Below, piece after piece: positions 1-11,613 of a DNA stretch of 64,000 nt. Location: NCBI GenBank assembly GCA_014529385.2, contig CM043963.1, forward strand, positions 76,687,412 to 76,751,411, written 5' to 3'. A program made the translations under genes and the position numbers. Source of the DNA: Adiantum capillus-veneris (taxonomy: Eukaryota > Streptophyta > Polypodiopsida > Polypodiales > Pteridaceae). Every line of letters begins with the position of its first letter. Within the stretch, counting starts at the first letter, position 1. The notes under the pieces were generated by a model. It did no database searches, had not been told where the DNA came from, and saw only the letters and a list, made by a program, of their open reading frames with translations.

Positions 1-2
1 GT

Positions 3-540
3 CTAGGAAAAAGAGGAACTTCTGAAAGAGAAAATGTGAATAGGAGGTTTCTTGAGTTTCCTGACCATGTTAAAAAAGTTCTTACATAGTGTCCTCGTAA
101 GTGCAAAGGAAAATGTCAAATTATAGAGAGAGATGTGGGCTTATTGTGCTTTCTTCACAATATTTCACAAAGCTATGGAGATGTCGAGGAAATAGAGTAC
201 TTAAATGACAAGTACCAAGCTTCAGATAATGAAGAATTTGAACAAAATGAAGAAGAAGCAGAAGATGATGATGAGGGAGATTATTTTAACCTTCTAGAGA
301 TGGAAAACTTGCAAGTTAGGAAGATGTAGAGAGTATCCAATATTCAAATATTATCACTGAGAGAGATGAAATAGACAGTAACTTAGATGATGAAGTTAGT
401 GATTTGTTTGTCCCTTGTCTACCTACATTTACTATTGATAAGTTAGAATACCTTCTTCTTTATGATATTCGATGTATGTTTCATTTACGAGAAGATATGG
501 CACTTGCACTCTTGACTCAAACTTATGGGAGGAGGAGAAA
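3..540 (+). pseudogene. Decayed coding sequence, unknown family (acidic protein)
   Basis: Reading from position 3, a protein-like frame runs to an in-frame TAG at 87-89 and continues with a Cys/Lys-rich stretch (CPRKCKGKCQ) and then a Glu/Asp-rich tract, stopping near 329. A second open frame from about 325 to 540 (ESIQYSNIITERDEID and onward) follows without an ATG. The composition, acidic tract and long open stretches look like former coding sequence, but no domain is recognisable. It is cut by the window edge. It could be an old transposon protein or a host gene remnant. Confidence 0.35.
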
Positions 541-615
541 TATTGGGTGGTAAATGACAATAAATTTGGGGAGCTTGATTTTTTCTTTTAGCATCATGAA
601 GGAATACATTTAGTC

Positions 616-1406
616 ATGAATAAATCAAAAGGATATGGGAAACCATTACCAATAGGAGAAGATTTCAAGCAAGTTCAACAGACAATATCTCTTCCAAATT
701 CATGTATACACAAAGATCTTTCCTCCAACAAAGAGACAATATGTAGGAAGGATACAATAGATGCTTCAAAAGAGCATGAGTCAACAAAGGTTGGAAAATC
801 CATTGATCTATGGAGAAAAATATCTTGAAGCCAATGAAAATTTCATGGTAATACTTGAACATATTGATATTAATTCATTTAGTCTAATAGTTTAAAACTT
901 TGATATCCTCTTTAGTAAACTTTTTTTATGTTAATATATTTTGCAACTTGAGGCAGAGGAAGACTCCTTTATATCTGGAGTGGGGAGTAAAAGAGAAAGA
1001 GGATGGGCTACGTATTCTGGTTTGAGAAACTATCTTTCCAAATTGAAGTACCCCAAAGTTCTCATTTTTCACATGAAGTACTCAAAAGATGGATATATTC
1101 CTATTTTTTCACTAAAGACTCTTTCAAGGTTTCTTGGTTCTTTCAGCATACCACAAAGTCAAACCAAAGTCATTCTTCTTGAAAAGAGATTTACACTTGA
1201 AACCTTTGGTGTTGCTCGAGGTGTTGGGTTCCTTCAAAGGATACTATCTTAGCTATGGTTCAATAGCCCTAACTCTAGGTATTTATGATTCCACAAAATT
1301 ACAGCCTTTTGGAAAGCACTATATGGTTTGCCATAGAGGAATGATTGAGTTGGAGCAAAGAATATCGACACAAAGAGAATTGAAGACAATGATCCAAAGC
1401 ATTTAG
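616..1406 (+). pseudogene. Decayed coding sequence, unknown family
   Basis: Two stretches of protein-like sequence on the + strand: 616-828 begins with ATG, is Lys/Ser-rich and has no motif; 941-1252 (with an overlapping frame to 1406) has no convincing start. No domain is recognisable. They lie downstream of the acidic fragment on the same strand and may be further exons of the same dead gene. An overlapping minus-strand ORF in 665-862 looks like a shadow. Confidence 0.25.
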
Positions 1407-1409
1407 AGG

Positions 1410-2205
1410 AATCAAAAAATTACTCAACCATAGCTTTATAAATGTGAAAAACCGTTTTATGATATTACATAATTTATCTCTATTGTGGTTGTACTCACTT
1501 GTAGACTTCAAGAATAATTTTATACTTTACCAGCTTGCTAAAATAAATATTGTTGTAATTAATTTCTCTCTACTTCTGTCTTTGGGAGCCATTTGCAACA
1601 TACACGTTGTCAAGAAGTAGGCGGTCTTGCCAGGAAGGCATCGGGCCTCTTGCTGTGAGAGTTTGTGAGGAAGCTCAAGGGTTATGAGAAAGAGCTAAGA
1701 TGTAGATAACATAGCTTCTAGAGCTAAAGAAGAAATGTAGCCAAAGAAGCCGCTTACTTTTCCTTACAAACACACACGTGATGGAGAGAACTCACGAAAG
1801 ATAGTCAGAACAAAACAAAAATGAAAACATCGAGATTACGATCATATCGTATCATGGGTAGGATAAAAGGGTTAATGGATGAGTTAATGATATTTAATCT
1901 TTCTTGTCCAAATAAGCTACGGATTTCTCTTTGGAATTGTAGCTTTGTGCTTACTATAATGTCTATGTTTTGTCTACAGACAAAAAGAGGCACAATCATT
2001 GATACTTCTCTTGCAGTACTTTCTAATAGTAATGTACATTTATATTACTTCGAAGGTAATACTAAGGTATGGTAGAAAGATTTTATTTATGCATATGAGT
2101 ATTATATGAAGTATACTTATGCATCAAAAAGTCACAAGATAAATCGTTTAATGCCCGTTCCCACTATATACGTGCCACAGCACGACAACGTACTTTGTTT
2201 GCTCT
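1410..2205. other. Intergenic stretch, nothing recognised
   Basis: AT-rich sequence without a recognisable gene, repeat or RNA. A + strand ORF at 1821-2075 (84 codons) starts with ATG but has no recognisable domain and no support from context, so it is not called. Confidence 0.4.
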
Positions 2206-2708
2206 CTATTCAGTGAGCTTTGTAGATGCTATGGATTTTTTCCACCTATTTTTCCTCTTCAATTTTAGCAAGGCTAGTTTGTCTTTTTTTTCTTGTGTAG
2301 TAGCATCGTCTAGATGTAGTGTTGCCTTCTTCATTTTAAGTTGAAGTACTTTTCTTCTATAAAACCACTGAAATAATTCTTTAAGATTGTTTGCTTGTAC
2401 TCTACCCCCGCCATGTTGAGTATGTCTGAAGAAAGCTCCTCTTGTTTGGTAAAGTGATTTCTCCATTCCTTGTGTTGACCATATGGTAAGGCTCCCATAG
2501 TCCTTTGTAAAAAAAAGTAAGTGATTGTATAATATATGTTGCAAGAGAAAACAAACAATTTTATACTTTTAATAGGGTTTGGTTATATCAATGACAATGT
2601 TTTTTGAAAAAAATTCTCACTATGTAGTGTGTAATGGTCTTTTTATTCCAAGATTCTTTTGTGCTTTTCCAAAGTCTTGAAGGGATTGTTTGAATGGTTC
2701 GTTGTATT
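2206..2708 (-). pseudogene. 3' part of a split gene of unknown family
   Basis: Reading down the minus strand from 2708, codons continue from an exon broken by element E1 (NEPFKQSLQDFGKAQ) and reach a stop near 2,627. A second exon-like block follows a TTTTTTTTACAAAG acceptor-like site near 2,500 and encodes DYGSLTIWSTQGMEKSLYQ, a His/Gly-rich stretch (HTQHGGGR), FQWFYRR and a Lys-rich tail ending in TGA or TAG near 2206. The other half lies at 18,965-20,550. Family unrecognised. It may be a host gene or the protein of an undescribed DNA transposon. The split is strongly supported by the GTATT duplication and by frame continuity. Confidence 0.55.
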
Positions 2709-3711
2709 TGTGGGACGCATGTCTAACCTCACCATCCTATCTTATTGCAGTATTAACGAGAACCACGATTAATTTGTCAAACCATGGGACGAAGCTGACT
2801 GGACTAGTGCATAGAGGCTACAAGAGGTTGTCAATCTCTTGGGAAACAACTAATAACTCGCATCTAACTCAAGCTACACTCAAGTGACTGAAATCACCAA
2901 AAGCCAATCGCTCATTGGCAAGCAAATCACATCCGTTACAGCATCAAATGACATACAAACATAACGAAACTTCTAGGACACGTTCATAAGACCTAAGCAC
3001 ACATGCCTATGGCTTCAAACCCCACTTTAGGTCAAGTTCCAAAATCGCGATTATTAACAGCAGTGGATTTTTGACCTAGTCGTTTTTGACCCAGAATGCA
3101 TCTAAGTGCTTAGCAATGATGTCCCAATACCCCGCCTATGCTTAGTTTTTTATTTAAAAGTGTAAATTCTAGTTATGATGAAATTAGGCCGTGGGTCGGC
3201 GACGCCAAAAGCTACTAAATACTGTGAATGGCTTACGTCAATGCGTAGAGCTCTTACTTGCGGTTGCAATGCAACAAATGCATTCGCAATGTGACAACCA
3301 GAGAGGGAGTAGAAGGAGCGAGAAGGAGAGAAGTGAGAGCCGTTACCTCACGCTGCATATTTCTTATCCAAAAACTTAGTAAAATCTTTACAAAGTTGGC
3401 TTTTATACCTTATCCAAGGTCTAAAATGTGTAATGTCCGGCGCCCAAGACGTTTGAGACTCCACACTTATTGTATCTGCAACCTAGGTACAATAACTAAC
3501 CTGTTCTTTACAACTTGGAACTCCCATTGAGCCCATAACACATTAAAATATTACAATGGCTTGAAATAAATCAAGAATTTATAATACGTGACCATTCTGG
3601 GAAAATGTGGAAAATGTGTAACTCCAATCTTTACTGCTTCTTCACTTTGATCTTCAATGTGCATTCGTACGTCTTCAGTCTTTAGCAGCTTCTGTTAACT
3701 AACGTTGACTC
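2709..3711 (-). repeat. E1 3' LTR (continues at 9514-9521)
   Basis: This copy matches 17490-18959 closely, with scattered substitutions, but lacks the roughly 460-bp segment present in the other copy. It is interrupted 8 bp from its minus-strand start by E2, which duplicated GACTC. It contains a short palindrome AATCGCGATT at 3043-3052, related to the palindromes of the leader. Confidence 0.85.
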
Positions 3712-4196
3712 TGCTACAAACGGAAGACGCGGTGGCCCTGCAAAATACCAAAATAACACGTCGCGACCATAAAACCAACAAATCCGCATACCTGGCGAGT
3801 CTCGTAGCACAGAATCCAAGCCATAAGTGAAGAGAGAGAAATAGAGAACGAAAGAGAGTGAAAGAACGCGTGTAGGCGCACCTCCTAGAGCGGAGTGCTA
3901 TGCCGGCACGGCAAGAGAGGAGGGAGGAGAGGAGAGAAGAAACACACAAACATTGGGTGCAATCTCCCCCCGTGCAAGAGTGACCATTTCCCTCTTGCAC
4001 GTATTTCCTTTATAGATTTCTTCAATGGTCAATGTTAGTACAAACTGGCCAGCCGGTCATAAATGGCCAAAGCTCATAAAGAGCACTTGAATCATGAAAT
4101 GTACATAAAATATGATATCCTTTGCAATAGCCTAGCTCTGTCAAGCCTTTTCCACCTGTCAGCTGCAATAAATAATAAAATATCAATTCCATAACA
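3712..4196 (-). repeat. E2 3' LTR
   Basis: Direct repeat of 9024-9508. On the minus strand it starts TGTTATGGAATTG after a short purine stretch (GGAGAGGTA), the likely polypurine tract. An open frame across it on the minus strand (3695-4000) recurs in the other LTR and is not a gene. Confidence 0.85.
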
Positions 4197-4620
4197 TACC
4201 TCTCCGTTGAAAAGCAACTGTCCTCAGATGCAAAGGTAAAAATCTGCAAACAATACTTGTCAAAAAACAATGATTAGAAATATATATCAAATAATAATAA
4301 AAATTCGTAAAATTAGACAACATTGCTTATGCCTACTGTCATCCACATACTACCTATTCTAGTGTCCCATACCACTAGAATAAGCAGTATACGTTCATAC
4401 CCTAATGAATTAGGATATCATTCGTCACGCTCATCATAAATCTCATAATGTCAAGTCTCAAAACACTGCTAAATAATCACCAGATACCAAATCCCAATCC
4501 AATTCCAATTCCACAATATAAGTCCAAATCCAAATCATTTTCATTATGTACCCGGGTAACAAAATCATACCAGTTGCAGTGGTGGCCAGCCATTGCAGCA
4601 TGATTTCGTGATCGATGTTG

Positions 4621-4845
4621 CCTCAACCGACGAATCTACACCAATAAGACGTGCTGCCTAGATCGGCGAATCCGCACTAATGCTGCCTACATCGGCGAAT
4701 CTGCATTTACCATTGTGACTTTGCAATTTGTCAGTGTGCTGTCTAAATCGGCGGATCTGCACAGATAACTGGTGTTGCCCAAATCAGCGAATCTACACCA
4801 AGGTGAGCATTTACACACTGAATAAATCGGCGGATCTGTGTGCAG
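4621..4845. repeat. Degenerate minisatellite, core ATCGGCGAATCTGCAC
   Basis: About six imperfect copies of a 16-base core recur at irregular spacing (near 4626, 4662, 4692, 4747, 4783 and 4828), usually preceded by GCCTA or TCTAA. Variants include GATC/AATC and CTACACC endings. It lies inside E2. Confidence 0.6.
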
Positions 4846-5944
4846 GTGACCAATGGACTAGACAAGACATAAAAAGACAAAACATTTACTACCTGTGTGA
4901 CATCACGTTGGAGTATAGCTGAGTAACAGAGTACTTACAAAAAAAAAATTGTTCACTAACTCAAAGCACCACAGCTCCTATGAGTAGCTGCATAGCTTAA
5001 TGTCAAATCCTCTCAATAGAAATTACATGCAGTGCAAGCACAAGCCAGAACTTTAGGGATTCTTAATGTCATATGCCATAAGAAAATGCAAAGAAGTAAA
5101 AGATCTTTTTGCTTTCAAATTGTCCAATGGTATTATCCCTATTACAAACTGCTTCACTTTGTGTCCTTAAATATATGCACAACCAAAATAAACTTCCGAG
5201 CAAGTAGAGAAAGTAAGTATTATTGTAAGAGTATGATAAGGGATGTCAGTGCAGTATAGGCAGACAAGATATGTTGCATAATTGATGAGAGCTTAAGAAA
5301 TATGATAGCCATAGATATATATAAGAATGGATTCATTAAATTAAAATACCATGGAAAACAACGATAAATTACGTACCTGGAGGTGGTTTGAGGAAGTGAC
5401 TAGTATCCAAATCGTCAAATGCTAAATAATTTCTTGGAAACAAAGGTCAATAGAAAAATTCATCATTTGAGTAATGTTATGCAAGTTAAAACAAACCAAA
5501 GTGCAAATGGCATAAAGTTCAAGTCGTACAGATGGGTGTCAGATATTGGTGAGGTGAACTGTATATGTGAGTAAGTTTTTAAACCATTGATTGTTGCTGC
5601 AAGAAAATGAGAAGCTAATAAGATTTCACCTGTGTTATTGAAACTACCTAAAATAGAAAAACATCAGCTAGATTCCATACTTTCCTTCAAGTAAATCGGC
5701 AAAGTTTGACAAGTTTTAGTGTGAATACCTGAAAATCTTCCAAAAGAACTTTAGGTCATGTGCCCTTAATTTCTTCAGTTAGGGAAGTTGTTTTTGGCAA
5801 GCCTTAACTCAATCAACAAACATTGCTATGGTTACTATGATCCAAAGTTTGATTTCCACCATTGCTCTCTCAAAGAGAATTTCACGTGAAAAATTTCATA
5901 GGAACTACTTTCGATGGTCATCGTTGAATGGATACAACAAACAA

Positions 5945-5947
<3 letters not shown>

Positions 5948-5997
<50 letters not shown>
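5948..5997. repeat. (TG)n microsatellite
   Basis: An uninterrupted TG dinucleotide run of about 25 units inside E2. ORFs crossing it are artefacts. Confidence 0.95.
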
Positions 5998-5999
<2 letters not shown>

Positions 6000-6595
6000 T
6001 GTGTATGCATATACTTGCGAGGTTGGGGACAATCGAATACAAATGGAGGGTCCGCAGTGTGGTTGCAATAGTGATGTCAATCACAGTCCAAAAGGTAAGG
6101 GGAAGAGGAGAGGAAGAAAGATAGAAATGTAATGAAACGTTATCTTAACCATCGTTAAAAGGCCAAAATTACCTATGAGACCCAATCCTTGTCGGTGTAA
6201 CCATTTGTGGATACAAAAATAAAAGGAAGTACAATGAAATACTAAAACTAAAAGCGTAAAGGCATGATTAAAATCATCATCAGGATCATGGTATGTCGGA
6301 GGATATGCGGCAAAGCGCGTCATGCGAGAAAGTATTGTAGTAGGCGCAGGAAAACTGCGTGAATGTCCACCTCTGTATGGAGTCATAGTGGAAGAGGAGA
6401 AGGGAGAGAGAAAAATGAAAGGAAATGTCGACTTCCAAGGGCCAATGGGACCAATGATACAATCTTTATGGATCTACTACAATATTTGGGTATAAAATAG
6501 AATGAAATCTAAGGATGGCAAATGTCGGGCGCGCTGTCAGATGACGTATTGCATCGGTCAATGAAGAACATTGTCAATATTGCCGCTATGGGTAG

Positions 6596-6597
<2 letters not shown>

Positions 6598-6686
<89 letters not shown>
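6598..6686. repeat. Compound (TG)n(AG)n microsatellite
   Basis: A TG run from 6598 to 6644 passes directly into an AG run from 6645 to 6686, inside E2. Confidence 0.95.
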
Positions 6687-6691
<5 letters not shown>

Positions 6692-7141
6692 CACCTCACC
6701 AGAGAGAAGGTGGCGTGGTAGTTGAGCGAGCCACATACATGACAAAATGTAATTTGCAAACAGCTTACAATGTGTGTGTGTGTTTCCTTATACTGACAAG
6801 TGGATCTCTCTCGCGTTCTGTCTTGCCATAGTCGTGTGCCCATTGACACCATCGTCCTCATAGACGATGCACACAGGGAGAGAGAAAGGAGTACTCCACT
6901 CTGATGCAGTATGGGCACAGAACACACTTCCTTAAGATTGTAGAGCTTCTACCTCGGATCGATGCTTTGCCACAACTTGTATGACCTCTTGCGGGCTGTC
7001 ATGAAGGCGATACTTGCAATAAAAAGAAGAAGTGAGCAGCCAAAAACAACGTGTCAATACTTGCAGAATATGCAGGTTCAGAGATAAAGAGACACAATGC
7101 TGGGTGAAAATATGGGGCCAAAAATGGCTGGGATCCATAGC

Positions 7142-7912
7142 ATGTAGGACCTGTCGGACCCTGCTCTGGTGCAGGTTCTGTCCAAGCTGAAGATCAAGGA
7201 AGACAAAGATGCGGCCGCGCTCACCTACCGGGAGTGGAGCAAGCTTGTTGGCTGCGGCCGTCGTCCGGGAGTAGCGTTGCACATCCTGCACCCCATGAGC
7301 AGCAAGGACATTACGATATTTCAGATGCAAGGGCACGCACACTACGAGATACGCCGGCACGAGCAGTTATGGCGAGACGTGGGAATAGAGGTTCTAGAAG
7401 CGCTTTCTGCGTTTCCGAAAGCCAAAGCCATCACCATTGAAGGCTTTTCGTGGGCAACTCCCGACGTTCTCATCCCTGCGTTTCACTGCCTCTTTCTCGC
7501 TACCTCAGTCACGCAGCTTGGCTTGCCTCACCTCCCTCCATCTCCGCTACGTGTCTTTCCAAGACCCACAGTGGATGAAAGACCTCACCCTGCTTGCCCT
7601 GCTCTGATCACCCATGTCCACCTCCAGAGTTTGCAAAAGGGCCATCGCCGCCACCCCATCATGGACTCGCACCTCGAATCTCTGGCGCTTGGCTGCTAAC
7701 ATCTGGCATCCCGTTGCCTCTCTGTGCAACTCACTCCATATCATATGCTCAAGTATAGCAGGCGAAGCATCACAGACATCGGCATCGACTCCATACTCGC
7801 CAAATGCAGCGCCATGACCGAGTTGTTCCTCCATGGGTATATGAGCATTACTGGGTGGGGCCTGCAGAAGTTTTGCGGTGGGGGAAAACAAGGACGCAAG
7901 GGTAGCTATGGA
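7142..7912 (+). pseudogene. Captured F-box/LRR protein gene fragment
   Basis: The frame from 7142 begins ATG-TAG, then reads an F-box-like helix pair (LSDPALVQVLSKL, then AAALTYREWSKL and GCGRR), the usual N-terminal order of plant F-box/LRR proteins, which recruit targets to SCF ubiquitin ligases. Leucine-rich segments follow (HLESLALGC). After an in-frame TAA at 7697-7699 the same frame gives a cysteine-type LRR (ITDIGIDSILAKCSAM, then ELFLHGYMSITGWGLQKF). The middle (about 7480-7640) may hold a frameshift pair, because another frame looks more LRR-like there. At most about 250 codons survive, against 400-600 usual for the family. GC content is higher than in the surroundings. It lies inside E2, antisense to it, so it is probably a transduplicated host fragment and not functional. 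Confidence 0.72.
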
Positions 7913-8002
7913 GGGAGGAGAGTGCAGATAACTTCCAGGCACTGCATGCAAGTGGGGCAGGTGGTTCGAGTGATAGCCATGCAACGGACGACAAAGGGTT
8001 AG

Positions 8003-9009
8003 CAGGCGCTAGTGATAGTGGGAGTGTATAGCTGCCAGTTGACGATGGCCATGGTGTGGTCGTGAGTAGTTTAAAAAAAATTGCGCCGCAAAGTGTACTC
8101 AAAGGAGTGTGGTACTACACATGCATGAAAAGGTTGGTACATGCAGCTGCCGTGAACAAACGGTGTTGGACGGCACCAGTAGTTCCTTGCATGGTGCAGG
8201 CCTGTGAGCCGTGAGAATGAAGGAAGCTCGAGAGTCGCAGTATGGTTGTAAGCCAAGCTAAACTTGACTTGACTAAGTAGCAGAGATTGACAGTGCGGGT
8301 GGGTGGTGCATACAACTCTCACCAATTGCAACATGCCATGCAGATGCAACTGTGTCGTGCTACCGTTGGACGATTGATATAATCCAATGTCACAGATGAA
8401 GGCTGCGCTCCCCTTGCCCTATTTCATAACCATCATCTGCACCTCTCTAATGCAAAATAAAGGAAAACAAATTCCTTTGAATGGTTTGTTGGCATCGTGT
8501 CCCACAACAGTGACCATTCATTGCTTGGGAACAATGTCCCTTAATTCTCACCCCTTGGTCCTAAGCGGAGGGTTGCATGATGTTCATGATCAAAATCCCA
8601 TCTCTGTTTTGCAATTTCTTCCTTCCCATGAGATGTGAGTTCAGTCCATATCTTCTTCTTATCAACTGTATTATCTAATACGAATTAATCTACCAGCTTA
8701 CAGAAATATTTCCACTAATCGATGTACATCTATTTACAAATTTTTCTTTTATGTGTTTAACTAAAATAGTTTTATTGTAAGGTAAGTCTCTTATGAGTTG
8801 CACACCCCCATTTGAAATATACAAAAGCCATGAACTCCTTCGATACATACATCAAGTGCTTCGGCGATGAATATAGAAAATCAATGTCCATAAACACAAA
8901 GGAAGAAAAGAGGCAGATAAAATTAGAAACTAACTTAGTTGTATCAATATTGCAAAAAATAGAATCCTCCATAGAAACCATTTGTGCATCACCAAGGATG
9001 TCGACCTTT
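8003..9009. other. E2 leader-side region, no gene recognised
   Basis: Sequence between the F-box fragment and the E2 primer site. Short ORFs on both strands (for example 8387-8638 + and 8812-9084 +) show no domain. The part next to the primer site would be the 5' leader of E2. Confidence 0.45.
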
Positions 9010-9022
9010 GGCTCTGATACCA
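9010..9022 (-). promoter_or_regulatory. E2 primer binding site (initiator tRNA-Met type)
   Basis: The minus strand reads TGGTATCAGAGCC one base after the LTR end, matching the 3' end complement of plant initiator tRNA-Met. It fixes the orientation of E2. Confidence 0.9.
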
Positions 9023-9023
9023 C

Positions 9024-9508
9024 TGCTACAAACGGAAGACGCGGTGGCCCTGCAAAATACCAAAATAACATGTCGCGACCATAAAACCAACAAATCCGCA
9101 TACCTGGCGAGTCTCGTAGCACAGAATCGAAGCCGTAAGTGAAGAGAGAGAAATAGAGAACGGAAGAGAGTGAAAGAACGCGTGTAGGTGCACCTCCTAG
9201 AGCGGAGTGCTACGCCGGCACGGCAAGAGAGGAGGGAGGAGAGGAGAGAAGAAACACACAAACACTGGGTGCAATCTCCCCCCGTGCAAGAGTGACCATT
9301 TCCCTCTTGCACGTATTTCATTTATAGATTTCTTCAATGGTCAATGTGAGTACAAACTGGCCGGCCGGTCATAAATGGCCAAAGCTCATAAAGAGCACCT
9401 GAATCATGAAATGTACATAAAATATGATATCCTTTGCAATAGCCTAGCTCTGTCAAGCCTTTTCCACCTGTCAACTGCAATAAATAATAACATAACAATT
9501 CCATAACA
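9024..9508 (-). repeat. E2 5' LTR
   Basis: 485-bp direct repeat of 3712-4196, about 97 percent identical on manual comparison, flanked outside by GACTC. Confidence 0.88.
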
Positions 9509-9521
9509 GACTCAGTTAACA

Positions 9522-9534
9522 TTCTCCCCTTCCT
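9522..9534 (-). other. E1 polypurine tract
   Basis: The minus strand reads AGGAAGGGGAGAA directly before the E1 3' LTR start TGTTAAC, the usual place for the plus-strand primer. Confidence 0.7.
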
Positions 9535-10559
9535 ATTTTAGTGCCCGTCCCCGGGCATTGTTGAAAAAGTGTCATTGGAGGCAGTGGAAGGTTTTGATTG
9601 GTTGTTGATGGGCTGATCTTCATTTTGTCATCGGATTTGTTGAGGAGGTTCAATTTGCTGCAACATCTTCATTGGTCTGAGTAGTCGATTTTGAGAGATG
9701 ATGTTGCATTTGTCCGTTGTAATAGCGTCATGATGAGATTGCTGTTTATTTATGAAAAATATGTACAAGGAAAGTAGAATGATGAGGTTCTAAATTAGGG
9801 TCTTATACCTGGATGACCAAAGGGAAAAAACCCAGTGGGAAAAAAAGTTCCTTTGGTATACGCGCATTATTGGAGTACTTATTAGCATGGGAAATAATAA
9901 TAAAGTACTCAAGGGATTATTTGCTGATAGATATGGAATTAAAAAGGTAGCAAATATGAAAGTGTAGCATGATTGAACATTGGTTTGCCTATTGTAGTCC
10001 ACTCAAGGTGCATAGGTGGAAGCAAAAAAGAGTGTCTAATACATATGTCCAATGGTGGGACATCATATTTATGCATACACAAAAATGCATGGAAAACAAT
10101 ATGCTGTGCAAGTAAGATTTTGAGGGGTTCTTTAGAAAGATGGTGTATCTATAAAAGCATATGACATGGCTTTGCAAGTTGGCACCCCTTTAAGAATGGT
10201 TTTCGTTGATGAGGATATGTGCTCTCATCTTACTGTGCATTGTGCGTGAGTGTTGGACTCTACGACATCACCAATTGTAAGCTAATAAACTTTGACTCTT
10301 ATTCTCATCTCATCCAGCATGAGCAACATGACTTTAGATATGCTCAACTCTTCTAGCTTGATCGTAAGCCTAATAACTACGACCTTAGCACAGAGTTTAA
10401 TATGACTTGAAGCTTTGAGTCTAATGCTTTGCTCATTTTTTAGCTCAGCAGCCTGACTCTGACTATGACAAAGAGTGTTTTTTGCACCCTGGCGACTTGA
10501 CTTTCTACATTCTTGTGCTTACTACAAACATTTCTTCAGGTAAAAGTAAGCTTTAATCC
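9535..10559 (-). other. E1 3' untranslated region, nothing recognised
   Basis: No domain or conserved repeat is visible. Small ORFs on both strands are unsupported. Confidence 0.4.
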
Positions 10560-11300
10560 TCAAAAATAGGATTAGTGAAGGACCAAGTTGGAATTGAAGG
10601 TTTCTTTTGCCATACCTTTTTTATCATCTTCAAATCTGCATTAGCATTGGTTGGGTTGTCCTTCTTTGACTGTGAAGACTCCATTGGTTGTTTGATTCTC
10701 CAATTAGGCCTCTTGATAGAAGTCTTTGATGTTGTTGGAGGCCTTTGTTCACTTTTGGCATCTAGCTTTTCACTAGGAGCATTGGAAGACTTAGGAATCC
10801 AAACCTCTTAATGATCTTTGTAACTCCTTTGTTGAGCTTTAGGTCCTGTTGAGATGTTGAGATATTCATGCAAGCCTGGTGTAGTTGCAGTTGGCTTGTG
10901 ATTGACTGGTAGCCAAATCTTTATATAACCTGTGTAGAATCCTTGTCGAAGAGGAAGATTCTTTGAGATCCATCTTTGTTATGTATCATTTTGTGAGCCA
11001 TGGTAGACTTCAGCATCATTCAATGTTGTTCTGTTGTATACCTGCTTCTTAGGTATCCTAGGATATTGTCGAGGTTGATACCTTGTGGTCCTTCTTTCTT
11101 GGGAGGGACTTGAAGTTACTTCATATGCTCTAACCTGTGGTTTTGGCACCCATATCTGTCTGTTACCTCCATAGTACTCCTATTCCTTTAAGCTCCATTG
11201 TGATGCTATCCATCCCATGTGTTTTTCTTTCTTTGTTGATTTCTCGTCCTTAATCCAAACCGGATCATTGACTTTGACTAAATTTCTCGGAACAAACACT
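10560..11300 (-). pseudogene. E1 C-terminal basic coding region (decayed)
   Basis: Two minus-strand blocks read as protein. About 11,290-10,975 has one internal stop and is Arg/Gln/Pro-rich (VRAYEVTSSPSQERRT, then RYQPRQYPRIPKK). About 10,809-10,560 is Lys/Ser/Pro-rich (EVWIPKSSNAPSEKL), ending PIFED and TAA. Both are hydrophilic and basic, consistent with a nucleic-acid-binding gag tail. No catalytic domain is visible. The + strand ORF at 10575-10811 is its shadow. Confidence 0.45.
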
Positions 11301-11613
11301 TGCTTGACTTTCCTTTGCTTCCTTGAGTACTTTGGCTGATATATCTTTGCTTTTCTTGGTGTCTCCTTAGAGGTTTTAGTTGGGTCAGCAATTGACTTGA
11401 AGTTTTGAAAGCCTAACTTTCTTGAAGAAGCTGATCCATGAGGGTTCTTTCATGTAGAGGCATATGATTTCACATCTTCTTTGCTAATCGGTGGAAGTTC
11501 CACTTTAGCTTTACCTTTGCCTGGAATTTTGATCTTCATTCCTTCTAGCTTTGGTGTCATTTTTTTCTCCATAGCTATCGTGGTTGCTCTTTGCTCTGTT
11601 TGATTTGCACTTG

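Larger units (their letters stand above)
4197..7100 (-). other. E2 internal non-coding region
   Basis: No retroviral-type domain was found in either strand. The region contains the degenerate minisatellite at about 4621-4845, microsatellites at 5948-5997 and 6598-6686, and otherwise AT-rich sequence. Several small ORFs across the microsatellites translate to simple Cys-Val or His-Thr runs and are artefacts. Confidence 0.6.
3712..9508 (-). mobile_element. E2: nested non-autonomous LTR element with captured gene fragment
   Basis: Two 485-bp LTRs (3712-4196 and 9024-9508) bound the element, with about 14 differences between them on manual alignment. Termini on the minus strand are TGTTATGG...TTTGTAGCA. 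The duplicated target GACTC is at 3707-3711 and 9509-9513. A primer site complementary to initiator tRNA-Met (reverse complement TGGTATCAGAGCC, 9010-9022) lies one base from the 5' LTR. The roughly 4.8-kb interior contains no gag, protease, reverse transcriptase or integrase that I can recognise. It holds a degenerate minisatellite, two dinucleotide arrays and an F-box/LRR gene fragment in antisense orientation. The iMet primer site is common in copia elements but does not assign a superfamily by itself. Confidence 0.85.

Noticed and set aside
1821-2075. 84-codon + strand ORF
   Set aside because: No domain, no coding context and AT-rich surroundings. Chance cannot be excluded.
5835-6132. ORFs on both strands across the TG microsatellite
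   Set aside because: They translate mainly to Cys-Val or His-Thr runs created by the dinucleotide repeat.
6932-7360. 142-codon minus-strand ORF
   Set aside because: It largely overlaps the F-box fragment on the opposite strand and looks like its shadow.
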